From the NCBI GenBank assembly GCA_031289615.1, contig JAITPD010000060.1:1-38724 (forward strand): a DNA stretch of 38,724 nucleotides, written 5' to 3'. Shown one piece after another: positions 16,308-23,614 of the stretch. The notes below the pieces were generated by a model. That model was not told the DNA's origin. It saw only the letters and a list, made by a program, of their open reading frames with translations, and ran no database searches. Source of the stretch: Lactobacillaceae bacterium (GTDB taxonomy: Bacteria > Bacillota > Bacilli > Lactobacillales > Lactobacillaceae). The position numbers and the translations under genes are program-made. Each line of letters begins with the position of its first letter. Position 1 is the stretch's first letter.

Positions 16308-16390
16308 GTTAATTATACCCAAAAAAGTAGGAATTTTTAAGGATGAGCCCCTGTTTCTGCGACAATTTTACGAAGTTTGTATGATTTTGG

Positions 16391-16419
16391 TTTTCAAATA
16401 GAAAAAAATGCGTTATAAT
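16391..16419 (+). promoter_or_regulatory. Probable nagB promoter
   Basis: A perfect -10 TATAAT (16414-16419), with TTTTCA (16391-16396) 17 bases upstream as a poor -35. The start near 16426 leaves a 40-base leader. Confidence 0.55.
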
Positions 16420-16464
16420 TGGTCTATACCATTAAACAAAATAAAGACACGGGGGTTCAATATT

Positions 16465-17166
16465 ATGAACATTATGATTGTGAAAGACCAACTTGAGGGT
16501 GGCAAGGCTGGATTAAAGATTTTTTCAGACGCATTAGCAAATGGGGCAGAAGTTTTTGGCTTGGCAACTGGGTCAACGCCAATTTCTATTTATAACGATA
16601 TTCGGGCGAGTGATTTGGATTTTTCAGACAAGATTTCTATCAACTTGGACGAATACAAGGGGATTTCTGGTGATCACCCACAAAGTTACCGTTACTTTAT
16701 GAATGAGCATTTGTTTGCAGACAAGCCTTTCAAGGAAAGTTTTGTGCCAAACGGTTTGAACGAAGATGGGCAAGCTGAAGCGGCACGTTATGATGCGATT
16801 TTGGAGAAGTATCCACGTGATTTGCAAATTCTTGGATTGGGTCAAAATGGGCACATTGGGTTTAATGAGCCTGGAACATTATTTAGTTCAACAACGCATG
16901 AGGTTGATTTGACAGAATCAACCATTGAGGCGAACGCACGCTTCTTTGAAAATGAAAATGAAGTGCCCCGGCAAGCTTATTCAATGGGGATTAAGTCAAT
17001 TATGGATGCCAAGCAAATCTTGATTGTGGCTTATGGTGAAAATAAGGCCAAGGCTGTTAGTGCGATGATTAATGGAAGAGTGACAGAAGATGTTCCTGCT
17101 TCAATTTTACAAACGCACTCAAATGTCACTGTAATTTTGGATGACGCAGCAGCAAGTCTTTTGTAA
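16465..17166 (+). CDS. nagB: Glucosamine-6-phosphate deaminase
   Basis: A 233-residue cytoplasmic enzyme: glucosamine-6-phosphate to fructose-6-phosphate and ammonia. Features include [15 protein letters not shown] near 30, the catalytic region [15 protein letters not shown] (about 53-67), and [14 protein letters not shown] (about 125-138) with the ring-opening His. I chose ATG 16465, preceded by GGGGG; the frame is open upstream to 16408 but that start would overlap the promoter, and an ATG at 16474 is also possible. No NagC/NagR-type site is evident. Confidence 0.94.
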   Translation: MNIMIVKDQLEGGKAGLKIFSDALANGAEVFGLATGSTPISIYNDIRASDLDFSDKISINLDEYKGISGDHPQSYRYFMNEHLFADKPFKESFVPNGLNEDGQAEAARYDAILEKYPRDLQILGLGQNGHIGFNEPGTLFSSTTHEVDLTESTIEANARFFENENEVPRQAYSMGIKSIMDAKQILIVAYGENKAKAVSAMINGRVTEDVPASILQTHSNVTVILDDAAASLL

Positions 17167-17175
17167 AAGCGAATT

Positions 17176-17211
17176 AGTGCTTCTTGAATCGAGATTTGAG
17201 GGCACTTTTTT
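17176..17211 (+). terminator. Intrinsic terminator after nagB
   Basis: AGTGC (17176-17180) pairs with GCACT (17202-17206), extended by two G-T pairs, followed by a T-run to 17211. Confidence 0.75.
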
Positions 17212-17215
17212 AGTA

Positions 17216-17223
17216 TAATTAAC
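17216..17223 (+). repeat. Left direct repeat flanking element D
   Basis: TAATTAAC, repeated exactly at 17517-17524. Confidence 0.55.
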
Positions 17224-17516
17224 GCATAGTGCTAGTTGTGTAATATTGTGCTTTGTATGATCAGCTCCGCTAAAGATTCTTTACGTTCGGATTTGCCCTG
17301 CACGATTCATGCCGAATGGCGAAATAATTCGCCAATTTCACGGCGCTAAAGCCCGCGTGAAAAATTTCGGCTAGATTCGGCAAGGGCTTGGTCATCCGAC
17401 GACAGAATCGCTATGCTGATCAATCAAAGTTCAATATTTTTCTGAACATCATGGTCATTTCAAACCACCACGCAAGTGAAAAATGACCATGATGTTGCTG
17501 AACTAGCATTACCAAT
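17224..17516 (+). mobile_element. Repeat element D: MITE-like, module 2 internally deleted
   Basis: 293 bp. It begins GCATAGTGCTAGTT and ends AACTAGCATTACCAAT. Module 1 is complete (17258-17422, TGATCAGC/GCTGATCA), with sub-hairpin TGGCGAA-ATAA-TTCGCCA. Module 2 is reduced to 17445-17496: AACATCATGGTCATTT pairs perfectly with AAATGACCATGATGTT, but the middle rod is missing apart from CCACCACGC. The base of this stem is CATGG/CCATG where A and B have CTTGG/CCAAG, a compensatory double change. An 8-bp direct repeat flanks it. Confidence 0.8.
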
Positions 17517-17524
17517 TAATTAAC
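17517..17524 (+). repeat. Right direct repeat flanking element D
   Basis: TAATTAAC, identical to 17216-17223. It is AT-rich, so weaker evidence than the repeat around element B. Confidence 0.55.
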
Positions 17525-17555
17525 AGAGCAGGCTAGATAATTTAAGGAGCCATAT

Positions 17556-18395
17556 ATGACTTACAAAATGTTAGTTTCCGATTTAGATGAAACGCTTTTA
17601 AACGATGACGGAACAGTTCATCCTGCCAACATCGCAGCCATCAAAGCTGCTGTAGCACAAGGGTTTAAGTTCGTACCAAACACGGGACGCTCTTTTAATT
17701 CTGTTCAGACCTTGCTCGAAACTCTCGGGCTAAAGGATCAAGCCGGTCAGTACGTCATTTCTTATAATGGCGGTGCAGTTGTTGAGAATAAGGGCAACCA
17801 AGTCGTCTTGACGCGCAATATGCCGTTTGAACTAGCGAAACAGGTTTTTAACGCAGGGGTTGCGGTGGATTCGGCAATTGATGTGCACATCTATACGGTT
17901 GATACACTTTTTATTTACAATATTTCAGAGACTGATCATAAATACATGGCCGAGCGTGGTGTTCCATACGTCCTAATGGATTCGGATGATTTAAGTTTTT
18001 TGGCAACAGAGCAACCGATTATGAAGGTTATTTTTGAGCATCCAGACTTGGCGGTTCGTGAGCAAATCATGGCAACCGTCATTGAGTCAGTTGGTGCAGA
18101 GCAGGTGGAGGCGACATATTCTTCTGAACGCTATGTTGAGTTTAATTATCAAGGTGTTGATAAGGGTTCAGCTTCATTGATGTTAGGCGAAATGTTGGGC
18201 ATAAAGCAGGATGAAATCATTGCAGCAGGCGATAATTCAAACGATTTAGCAATGTTAAAGGCAGTTGGTTTAGGTGTTTCAGTCGCAAATGGAATTCCGG
18301 CAGTGCAAGAAGTGGCTGACGTGATTACTAAGCGTACAAATAATGAAGGAGCGGTCGCGGAGATTCTAGAACGCTTCGTTTTGACAGAACAATAA
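17556..18395 (+). CDS. Cof-type HAD-IIB family sugar phosphatase
   Basis: 279 residues, cytoplasmic. HAD motif I is DLDET with nucleophile Asp9 and Asp11, and motif IV is GDNSNDLAML near 227. A C2 cap domain lies between them. The Cof subfamily hydrolyses sugar phosphates, nucleotide or coenzyme phosphates with broad specificity, so the substrate is not predictable. AAGGAG lies 6-7 bases before the ATG. It follows repeat element D and is directly followed, one base after its stop, by a small membrane-protein gene. Confidence 0.9.
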   Translation: MTYKMLVSDLDETLLNDDGTVHPANIAAIKAAVAQGFKFVPNTGRSFNSVQTLLETLGLKDQAGQYVISYNGGAVVENKGNQVVLTRNMPFELAKQVFNAGVAVDSAIDVHIYTVDTLFIYNISETDHKYMAERGVPYVLMDSDDLSFLATEQPIMKVIFEHPDLAVREQIMATVIESVGAEQVEATYSSERYVEFNYQGVDKGSASLMLGEMLGIKQDEIIAAGDNSNDLAMLKAVGLGVSVANGIPAVQEVADVITKRTNNEGAVAEILERFVLTEQ

Positions 18396-18396
18396 T

Positions 18397-18624
18397 ATGA
18401 GTAAATTCATTTCATTTACGATTAGCGTGATAACGATCATAATTTTTATTGCTTTAGGATTAGTAGCAAAACAATTTTCATGGGCAATGTGGCTAATAAT
18501 AATTGCCTTTCTCGGATTATTCGTAATCTTCTCTACCTTGATGACTGTTTTAACAGTGTATAATATTAAGGGTAAGTATAAAAAGGGGAGCGATGAATTG
18601 GATGAGCAAAATAATCAAGAATAA
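18397..18624 (+). CDS. Small two-helix membrane protein, function unknown
   Basis: 75 residues with two hydrophobic stretches (about 5-25 and 29-52) and a charged tail (KGKYKKGSDELDEQNNQE). The start codon is one base after the HAD stop, without a clear ribosome site, so translation is probably coupled. Its end overlaps the start of the CPBP gene by 32 bases (24 if that gene starts at 18602). I do not recognise a family. Confidence 0.6.
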   Translation: MSKFISFTISVITIIIFIALGLVAKQFSWAMWLIIIAFLGLFVIFSTLMTVLTVYNIKGKYKKGSDELDEQNNQE

Positions 18625-19339
18625 CTGGGCGGTCACACTTACTGGTGTATTGTTAGTTCTGGGCGGAATTGCGTTGGACATTGTGATCCAAACTGGGGGA
18701 ACGCTGGCACTAATCGGAACAGCGAAGGTACTGCATGTCGGCAAGAATACTGCACTGCCAATTGTCGCAATGATTTTAGTATTTGCGATCTTGTTGGGTG
18801 TGACAGTTAAAATTCTGTTGTCGATGGTGCGAGTGCAAGCTCCTAAGACGGGGGTTCATGCGATGGAAGGGCATAAATTGGCGTGGGTCTTTAAGGGCTA
18901 CGGATTAATTTTAGCCTCAAGTATGGTCATGGCAATAGTTCAATCAATCGTACTTGGAAAACCAGAGACAGCGGCGAACCAAGCTAGTTTACAAGAATTG
19001 GCACACAGTGGGTTGGCACCGCAAATCTTTCTAGTTTTATTAGCAGCTGTTTTGGCACCATTAGTTGAGGAATTGATCTTCCGGGGTGTTTTGATGAACT
19101 ATTTCTTCAAAAATGCGTCGTGGTGGTGGGCAAATGTTTTGTTCTCTGGACTTGTGTTTGGATATTTCCACGTTGTGATGCAACAATTCCAGTGGTTTGC
19201 ACTAATTCAATATTCATTGATGGGCGTAGTATTAGCAATCGTGTATAAAAAAACACGGCAAATTCAGTACTCGATGTTGACGCATTGTTTAAATAATTCA
19301 GTGGCGATGTTAATTATGTTAATCAGTATTGCAAAGTAA
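18593..19339 (+). CDS. CPBP-family intramembrane metalloprotease (Abi/CAAX type)
   Basis: 248 residues with about 6-7 membrane helices. The catalytic motifs of the CPBP family are present: EELIFRG (Glu159, Glu160, Arg164), FGYFHV with His193, and HCLNN with His231. Members cleave or modify membrane proteins and in lactobacilli are often linked to bacteriocin immunity; no bacteriocin gene is nearby. AAAGGGGAG precedes two possible ATGs; the second (18602, MSKIIKNNW) is also plausible. It is translationally overlapped with the preceding small membrane protein. Confidence 0.85.
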   Translation: MNWMSKIIKNNWAVTLTGVLLVLGGIALDIVIQTGGTLALIGTAKVLHVGKNTALPIVAMILVFAILLGVTVKILLSMVRVQAPKTGVHAMEGHKLAWVFKGYGLILASSMVMAIVQSIVLGKPETAANQASLQELAHSGLAPQIFLVLLAAVLAPLVEELIFRGVLMNYFFKNASWWWANVLFSGLVFGYFHVVMQQFQWFALIQYSLMGVVLAIVYKKTRQIQYSMLTHCLNNSVAMLIMLISIAK

Positions 19340-19358
19340 TCTTTTTGGAGGATTTGAG

Positions 19359-19871
19359 ATGGCAAAGTTTATCTATACAACGTTTGGGACACGCGATGTT
19401 TTGCAGGGAATTCAGGCAAAGCACAAGAATCGCAATATTTATTTAGCTATTGATAATGATGATCAAGATCGTTTCCAATTAATTGAAGCGACAGACGATG
19501 AAAATTCACCATTTGCTTCTGGAACGACGTATGAAGTTTTGGATACGGAAGAGACTGACAATTCAAATGATTTACGTGGTTGGATGCAATGGAGCTATAT
19601 TATCTTGAACGAAGATGAAAGTGATGCTTTCGTTCGTCGGTATCGTTTGTTTGTTGAAGAACATGCAGCTACGACAGGCTTGCTGAGCTCGTTCTTGTTG
19701 CATGTTCCTGGTACGTTTGATTATGCTATTTTGACAACTTGGACAACACATGCGGCGGCTCAAGTATTTGCAAAGCAGCGCGCAAGTTTCTTTGATCGGT
19801 ATACTGGGCTAAATAGCTCACGTTACAATCTACGCGAGAAGCAATTTAGTTTTTCAGCACTGACAAAATAA
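19359..19871 (+). CDS. ABM/TRAP-like protein (putative heme-monooxygenase fold)
   Basis: 170 residues, soluble. It opens MAKFIYTTFGTRDVLQGI, and the C-terminal half (about 97-150; RRYRLFVEEHAATT then DYAILTTWTTHAAAQVFAKQ) looks like the ferredoxin-like antibiotic-biosynthesis-monooxygenase fold of staphylococcal TRAP and HmoB proteins. This is a remote resemblance by eye. The start at 19359 has GGAGG 7-8 bases upstream; an in-frame ATG at 19329 has none. It follows the CPBP gene by 19 bases. Confidence 0.6.
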   Translation: MAKFIYTTFGTRDVLQGIQAKHKNRNIYLAIDNDDQDRFQLIEATDDENSPFASGTTYEVLDTEETDNSNDLRGWMQWSYIILNEDESDAFVRRYRLFVEEHAATTGLLSSFLLHVPGTFDYAILTTWTTHAAAQVFAKQRASFFDRYTGLNSSRYNLREKQFSFSALTK

Positions 19872-19930
19872 AATAACGCACAGACTTTAGCCATTAATTG
19901 CATGAGGTAGACTGTCCGTTATTAAATTTT
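19872..19930 (+). terminator. Probable terminator after the ABM-like gene
   Basis: AATAACGCACAGACT (19872-19886) pairs with AGACTGTCCGTTATT (19909-19923) with two mismatches, followed by AAATTTT. The tract is weak and the loop is 22 bases, so this is a moderate call. Confidence 0.5.
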
Positions 19931-19944
19931 GAACATAGACGAGC

Positions 19945-19974
19945 TTGATGAAATTTGATATAGTTATCTATGTT
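19945..19974 (+). promoter_or_regulatory. Probable tRNA-Leu promoter
   Basis: TTGATG (19945-19950), an 18-base spacer, then TATGTT (19969-19974), placing the start at about 19981 just before the mature tRNA. Confidence 0.45.
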
Positions 19975-19981
19975 GTTTTAT

Positions 19982-20065
19982 GCCATCGTGGCGGAACTGG
20001 CAGACGCGCATCGTTCAGGTCGATGTGGGAGTATTCCCGTGCAGGTTCGATTCCTGTCGATGGCA
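19982..20065 (+). tRNA. tRNA-Leu (anticodon CAG)
   Basis: 84 bases without encoded CCA. The acceptor stem GCCATCG (19982-19988) pairs with CGATGGC (20058-20064), with discriminator A. The anticodon stem CATCG/CGATG holds loop TTCAGGT with anticodon CAG at 20016-20018. A long variable arm (GGGAGTATTCCC) is typical of leucine tRNA. The T-arm is CAGG-TTCGATT-CCTG. It reads CUG codons. Confidence 0.96.
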
Positions 20066-20070
20066 CTATT

Positions 20071-20118
20071 AATCATTTCGTAACTCCATTTGTTGGCGGT
20101 TTGCGGAATGATTTTTTT
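20071..20118 (+). terminator. Intrinsic terminator after tRNA-Leu
   Basis: AATCATTTCGTAAC (20071-20084) pairs with GTTTGCGGAATGATT (20099-20113) using G-T pairs, followed by seven T in all. Confidence 0.8.
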
Positions 20119-20169
20119 ACTTAATGACATATTTGGCCTATTTTGTTGATTAACGAAACCAATTACTTT

Positions 20170-20556
20170 TTATCGCAGAGCTTGCAAGGCGAGGTTATGC
20201 GCACCAAGATTATCTTTTTCTGGCACCCATTGATTGATGACCAGATGATGTTCGTTTTGTAATTGCAGGAGCTGTTGCAACAAATCGGGATATTGTTTGG
20301 AAAACCCTTTGCCCAGACTGTCGCTGACGATTCGAGAATCCGTGTAAAACATAACCGTGTCGTCTGAGGTACTAAATTGATCGATTTTTTGAAAGCCTTC
20401 AATCGCTGCTAAGAATTCTGCTTGATGGTTATTAATTTGGTCTGGCAAGGGCGAATGGAGCTGGATTTGTTCGTGTTCAGTCACGATTAAAATGCCAGCA
20501 GCGCTTTTTTGATCAGTAAATCTGGTTGCTGCGTCCGAATAAAGCTTGATGAGCAT
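20170..20556 (-). CDS. RNase HI-family protein
   Basis: 128 residues with the RNase H fold. Asp8 (LYSDAATR), Glu47 (HQAEFLAAIEG) and Asp73 (FYTDSRIV) are the first three catalytic carboxylates. The usual fourth Asp is replaced by His120 in NLGAHNLALQAL, a variant common in the short Gram-positive RNase HI-like proteins. It would cut RNA in RNA-DNA hybrids if active. It lacks the N-terminal hybrid-binding domain. I chose the start at 20556, with GGAGG 8 bases upstream. It is transcribed away from ebsA. Confidence 0.85.
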   Translation of the reverse strand: MLIKLYSDAATRFTDQKSAAGILIVTEHEQIQLHSPLPDQINNHQAEFLAAIEGFQKIDQFSTSDDTVMFYTDSRIVSDSLGKGFSKQYPDLLQQLLQLQNEHHLVINQWVPEKDNLGAHNLALQALR

Positions 20557-20682
20557 GTTTGTGACCTCCATTCTCTGGTATAATTCTAGAGTAGGTGTGT
20601 TAAATTAATGCGAATTACGACATTTGATAAATAACACTGTGCGTTAAATTATTATATAGAAAAAAACTTGGGAGGACAAATC

Positions 20683-21051
20683 ATGAAAGGTTATTATCAA
20701 CCAGCTGGAGTAGTCGGGCTTGTTAATTGGGCTTGGATCCTAATGGTCGGCTTGGCAGCGTTAATCATGCAATTGGAAGTGACCCATTTTAATGTTTGGA
20801 CAGCTGTCTTGCTGATTTCGTTCATTGCGCTCATGCTATTTACCATTCTGCGCCGTAAATTGATGGTTGATGGTAATTTTGTTTATCTAACCCAGCTTTT
20901 TAGCTCAACCAGATTATCGGTCCATATTGACGAAATTGAACATGCTCAGTTTACACGACGAGGACTGATATTTGACTACAATGGTGACTCATATAATGTA
21001 GTGCTTTCTTCAAAAGTGCGCAATGCAATCAAAGAAAAATTAGGGGAATAA
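20683..21051 (+). CDS. ebsA: EbsA-family membrane protein
   Basis: 122 residues with two membrane helices (about 14-33 and 38-58) and a soluble C-terminal domain that includes FVYLTQLFSSTRLSVHIDEI. Sequence and place directly before rluD match the EbsA (pore-forming/aggregation-substance related) family of lactobacilli, whose role is poorly known. GGGAGG lies 7-8 bases before the ATG. It is the first gene of the likely operon ebsA-rluD-pyrR-carA-carB; a start upstream at TTG 20668 is unlikely. Confidence 0.75.
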   Translation: MKGYYQPAGVVGLVNWAWILMVGLAALIMQLEVTHFNVWTAVLLISFIALMLFTILRRKLMVDGNFVYLTQLFSSTRLSVHIDEIEHAQFTRRGLIFDYNGDSYNVVLSSKVRNAIKEKLGE

Positions 21052-21052
21052 A

Positions 21053-21973
21053 ATGACAATTGAGACTTTTACAGTCGGAGAGCAAACAGGGCGCTTGGAT
21101 AAGGTCATTGCTGATAATCTCGCCGAATATTCGCGTTCGCAGGCAAATGAATGGATTAAGCAAGAATTAGTGACGGTCAATGGTGCAGTGAAGAAAGCTA
21201 AGTATGCTGCAAAAACTGGTGATGAGATTAGTGTAGATGTTCCAGAGCCAGTCGTGTTGGACCTGAAGCCCCAAGATATTCCATTGGACATTGTGTATGA
21301 AGATGATGACCTTTTGGTGGTTAATAAGCCCCAAGGAATGGTTGTGCATCCTTCGCTCGGCCATGAGGATGGAACACTGGTCAACGCTTTGATGTTCCAT
21401 ACGCCATTGTCACAAATTAATGGCGTCTTCCGGCCGGGAATTATTCACCGGATTGATAAAGATACGTCCGGTTTATTGATGGTGGCCAAGAATGACAAAG
21501 CACACGAGGCTCTCTCAGCGGATTTAAAAGCAAAGAAGAACTTGCGCGAATATATTGCGTTGGTGCATGGCGAATTTAAGGAAAATAGTGGGACAATTAA
21601 GGCTCCAATTGGTCGTTCGAGTGCTGACCGCAAGAAGCAGGCAATTGTGCCGGGCGGACGAGAAGCAGTGACGCACTTTAAGGTGTTAAAGCGCTACGTC
21701 GGCTACACTTTGTTGTCAGTAACATTGGAAACTGGACGGACCCACCAAATTCGCGTGCACATGGCTTATATTGGCCGTCCTGTGGCGGGTGATCCATTGT
21801 ATGGACCCAAGAAGACTTTGCCAGGACAGGGACAATATTTGCATGCTCATACATTGGGCCTGACACAACCAACAACTGGCAAAGAAATGGTATTTGAAGC
21901 GCCATTACCAGCCAACTTCACTGAAATGCTGGACCAGTTAGAACCTTATAGCAACCAAACAAACGAGGATTAA
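21053..21973 (+). CDS. rluD: RluD-family 23S rRNA pseudouridine synthase
   Basis: 306 residues. The N-terminal S4 RNA-binding domain (about 13-60) is followed by the RluA-type catalytic domain with HRIDKDTSGLL and catalytic Asp135. It would convert uridine to pseudouridine in 23S rRNA. It starts one base after the ebsA stop with AGGGGA upstream, and pyrR follows 3 bases after its stop. rluD-pyrR adjacency is widespread in Bacilli. Confidence 0.93.
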   Translation: MTIETFTVGEQTGRLDKVIADNLAEYSRSQANEWIKQELVTVNGAVKKAKYAAKTGDEISVDVPEPVVLDLKPQDIPLDIVYEDDDLLVVNKPQGMVVHPSLGHEDGTLVNALMFHTPLSQINGVFRPGIIHRIDKDTSGLLMVAKNDKAHEALSADLKAKKNLREYIALVHGEFKENSGTIKAPIGRSSADRKKQAIVPGGREAVTHFKVLKRYVGYTLLSVTLETGRTHQIRVHMAYIGRPVAGDPLYGPKKTLPGQGQYLHAHTLGLTQPTTGKEMVFEAPLPANFTEMLDQLEPYSNQTNED

Positions 21974-21976
21974 ATT

Positions 21977-22492
21977 ATGGCAGTCAAAGAAATTGTTGAC
22001 GCAATGTCAATGCAACGGGCGTTAACCCGTATTACTTATGAAATCATCGAAAAAAACAAGGGAGTCAATGATCTTGTGATTGTTGGCATCAAGACCCGCG
22101 GAGTTTTTGTGGCTAAAAGAATTGCGCAACGGCTGCAACAGTTAGAAAATGCTGAAGTGCCAGTAGCTGAACTAGATATTTCAACTTATCGTGATGACGC
22201 AAAAGAACGCATTTCACGGGTTGGCGATTTAGGAGTTGATCTTGACGACAAACGCGTTGTCTTGGTTGATGACGTTTTGTATACTGGGCGCACGATTCGG
22301 GCTGCTTTAGATGCGTTAATGGATAATGGGCGGCCAGCTGCGGTTAATTTGGCAGTTTTGGTTGATCGTGGTCATCGCGAATTACCAATTCGGGCAGATT
22401 TTGTTGGTAAAAATATTCCAACGGCTGCTTCAGAACGAATTAAAGTTAAAGTTTCTGAAATTGATGGGTTGGATTCGGTAGAAATTATTTAA
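21977..22492 (+). CDS. pyrR: PyrR bifunctional pyr operon attenuator / uracil phosphoribosyltransferase
   Basis: 171 residues, standard length. The PRPP-binding loop [13 protein letters not shown] is at 94-106, and the N-terminal [17 protein letters not shown] is typical. PyrR binds pyr mRNA leaders in response to UMP/UTP and can make UMP from uracil. I do not see a PyrR-type anti-antiterminator in the 36 bases before the carA-like gene, nor pyrimidine biosynthesis genes other than the CPSase-like pair. Confidence 0.94.
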   Translation: MAVKEIVDAMSMQRALTRITYEIIEKNKGVNDLVIVGIKTRGVFVAKRIAQRLQQLENAEVPVAELDISTYRDDAKERISRVGDLGVDLDDKRVVLVDDVLYTGRTIRAALDALMDNGRPAAVNLAVLVDRGHRELPIRADFVGKNIPTAASERIKVKVSEIDGLDSVEII

Positions 22493-22528
22493 ATAATCAA
22501 ACTCCAATTTTAGGAGGGAACAAGACAA

Positions 22529-23614
22529 ATGGCAAAACGATATTTGATTTTGCAAGATCAAACAGTTTTTGAGGGTGAAGCGTTTGGAGCTCCGGCCACG
22601 ACGTTTGGTGAAATTGTTTTTAATACTTCTATGACGGGGTATCAAGAAATTATCACTAACCCGATTTACCACAATCAAATCGTAATGTTCACGACCCCGA
22701 CCATTGGTGCTGCGGGAATTAATCATCAAGCAGATGAAGCGATTACTCCTACGATTAAAGGGGTAGTTGCGCGTGAGATTTCAGATATCTCCACGAATCG
22801 TCTGCAACAGATGAGTCTGAACTCTTTTTTGTTGCGCCATAATATTCCAGGGATTTCGCGGATTGATACGCGGGCATTGGCTCGTCACCTTCGTAAAACT
22901 GGAACGCAAAAAGCCAGTATCGTTGACGTGCCAGATGCACATGCCTTTGACCAATTGAGTGCGATGGTCTTGACGACAAAGCAAGTTTCACAGGTTTCGA
23001 CTCCCAAAGCCTATGCAAATCCAGGACGTGGTGCAAACGTTGTGATTCTTGATTTTGGCTTGAAAAATGGAATCCTTCGTAACTTACGCGATTTTGATGC
23101 AAACGTAACAGTATTGCCTTATAATGCCACGCTTGAGCAGATTGCCAACTTGGACCCAGATGGACTTGTTTTGTCTTCTGGTCCTGGTGATCCACGTTTG
23201 ATGCCTCCTGAATTGTATAAATTAATTCGCGCAGTGCAAACAGAGATTCCGTTGCTGGGAATTGGGTTTGGGCACGAATTATTTGCCTTAGCGAATGGTG
23301 CTGACTTGATTCCTTTGAATTTTGAACATCATGGAATGAACCATCCGATTCGAGAACAAATTACTGGCAAGATTATCTTCGCAAATCAAGGAGCAGGATA
23401 TGCCATTGATCGTGCATCGCTAGTTGATGCTTCCTTGATGGTAACGCATCTTGATTTGATGGATGATTCGATTCAGGGATTACGCCATCGGGATTATCCG
23501 GCGTTTAGTGTGCAGTTCTTCCCAGACGCTGCGCCCGGTCCATATGAGGCAACTGATATTTTTGCTGAATTCATGGAAATGGTTTCTGCGCGGAAAGGGG
23601 GAACCTTCGCATGA
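22529..23614 (+). CDS. CarA-like protein with inactivated glutamine amidotransferase site
   Basis: 361 residues, clearly homologous over its full length to carbamoyl-phosphate synthase small subunits: N-terminal CPSase domain with GEIVFNTSMTGYQEI (27-41) and a class I amidotransferase domain from about 170. The active site is gone. The nucleophile motif GICLGHQ is GIGFGHE (244-250), with Gly246 in place of Cys. The QNHG motif is QGAG (287-290). The triad His and Glu of GHPE are FFPD (330-333), so Phe331 and Asp333. LSSGPGDP (215-222) is kept. It cannot hydrolyse glutamine by the normal mechanism. AGGAGG precedes it, and it overlaps the carB-like gene by 4 bases. The intact frame suggests a retained non-catalytic or altered role. 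Confidence 0.9.
   Translation: MAKRYLILQDQTVFEGEAFGAPATTFGEIVFNTSMTGYQEIITNPIYHNQIVMFTTPTIGAAGINHQADEAITPTIKGVVAREISDISTNRLQQMSLNSFLLRHNIPGISRIDTRALARHLRKTGTQKASIVDVPDAHAFDQLSAMVLTTKQVSQVSTPKAYANPGRGANVVILDFGLKNGILRNLRDFDANVTVLPYNATLEQIANLDPDGLVLSSGPGDPRLMPPELYKLIRAVQTEIPLLGIGFGHELFALANGADLIPLNFEHHGMNHPIREQITGKIIFANQGAGYAIDRASLVDASLMVTHLDLMDDSIQGLRHRDYPAFSVQFFPDAAPGPYEATDIFAEFMEMVSARKGGTFA

Noticed and set aside
19872-19930. Inverted repeat after the ABM-like gene as a further copy of the mobile repeat
   Set aside because: Only the AACGCACAG border resembles the repeat ends; no module sequence is present, and its place after a stop codon fits a terminator better.
22493-22528. PyrR-binding attenuator in the gap before the carA-like gene
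   Set aside because: The gap is only 36 bases, too short for the anti-antiterminator, antiterminator and terminator set, and no such motif is visible.
22755-23195. 146-codon frame opposite the carA-like gene
   Set aside because: No recognisable protein and no ribosome site; it is opposite a full-length homologue.
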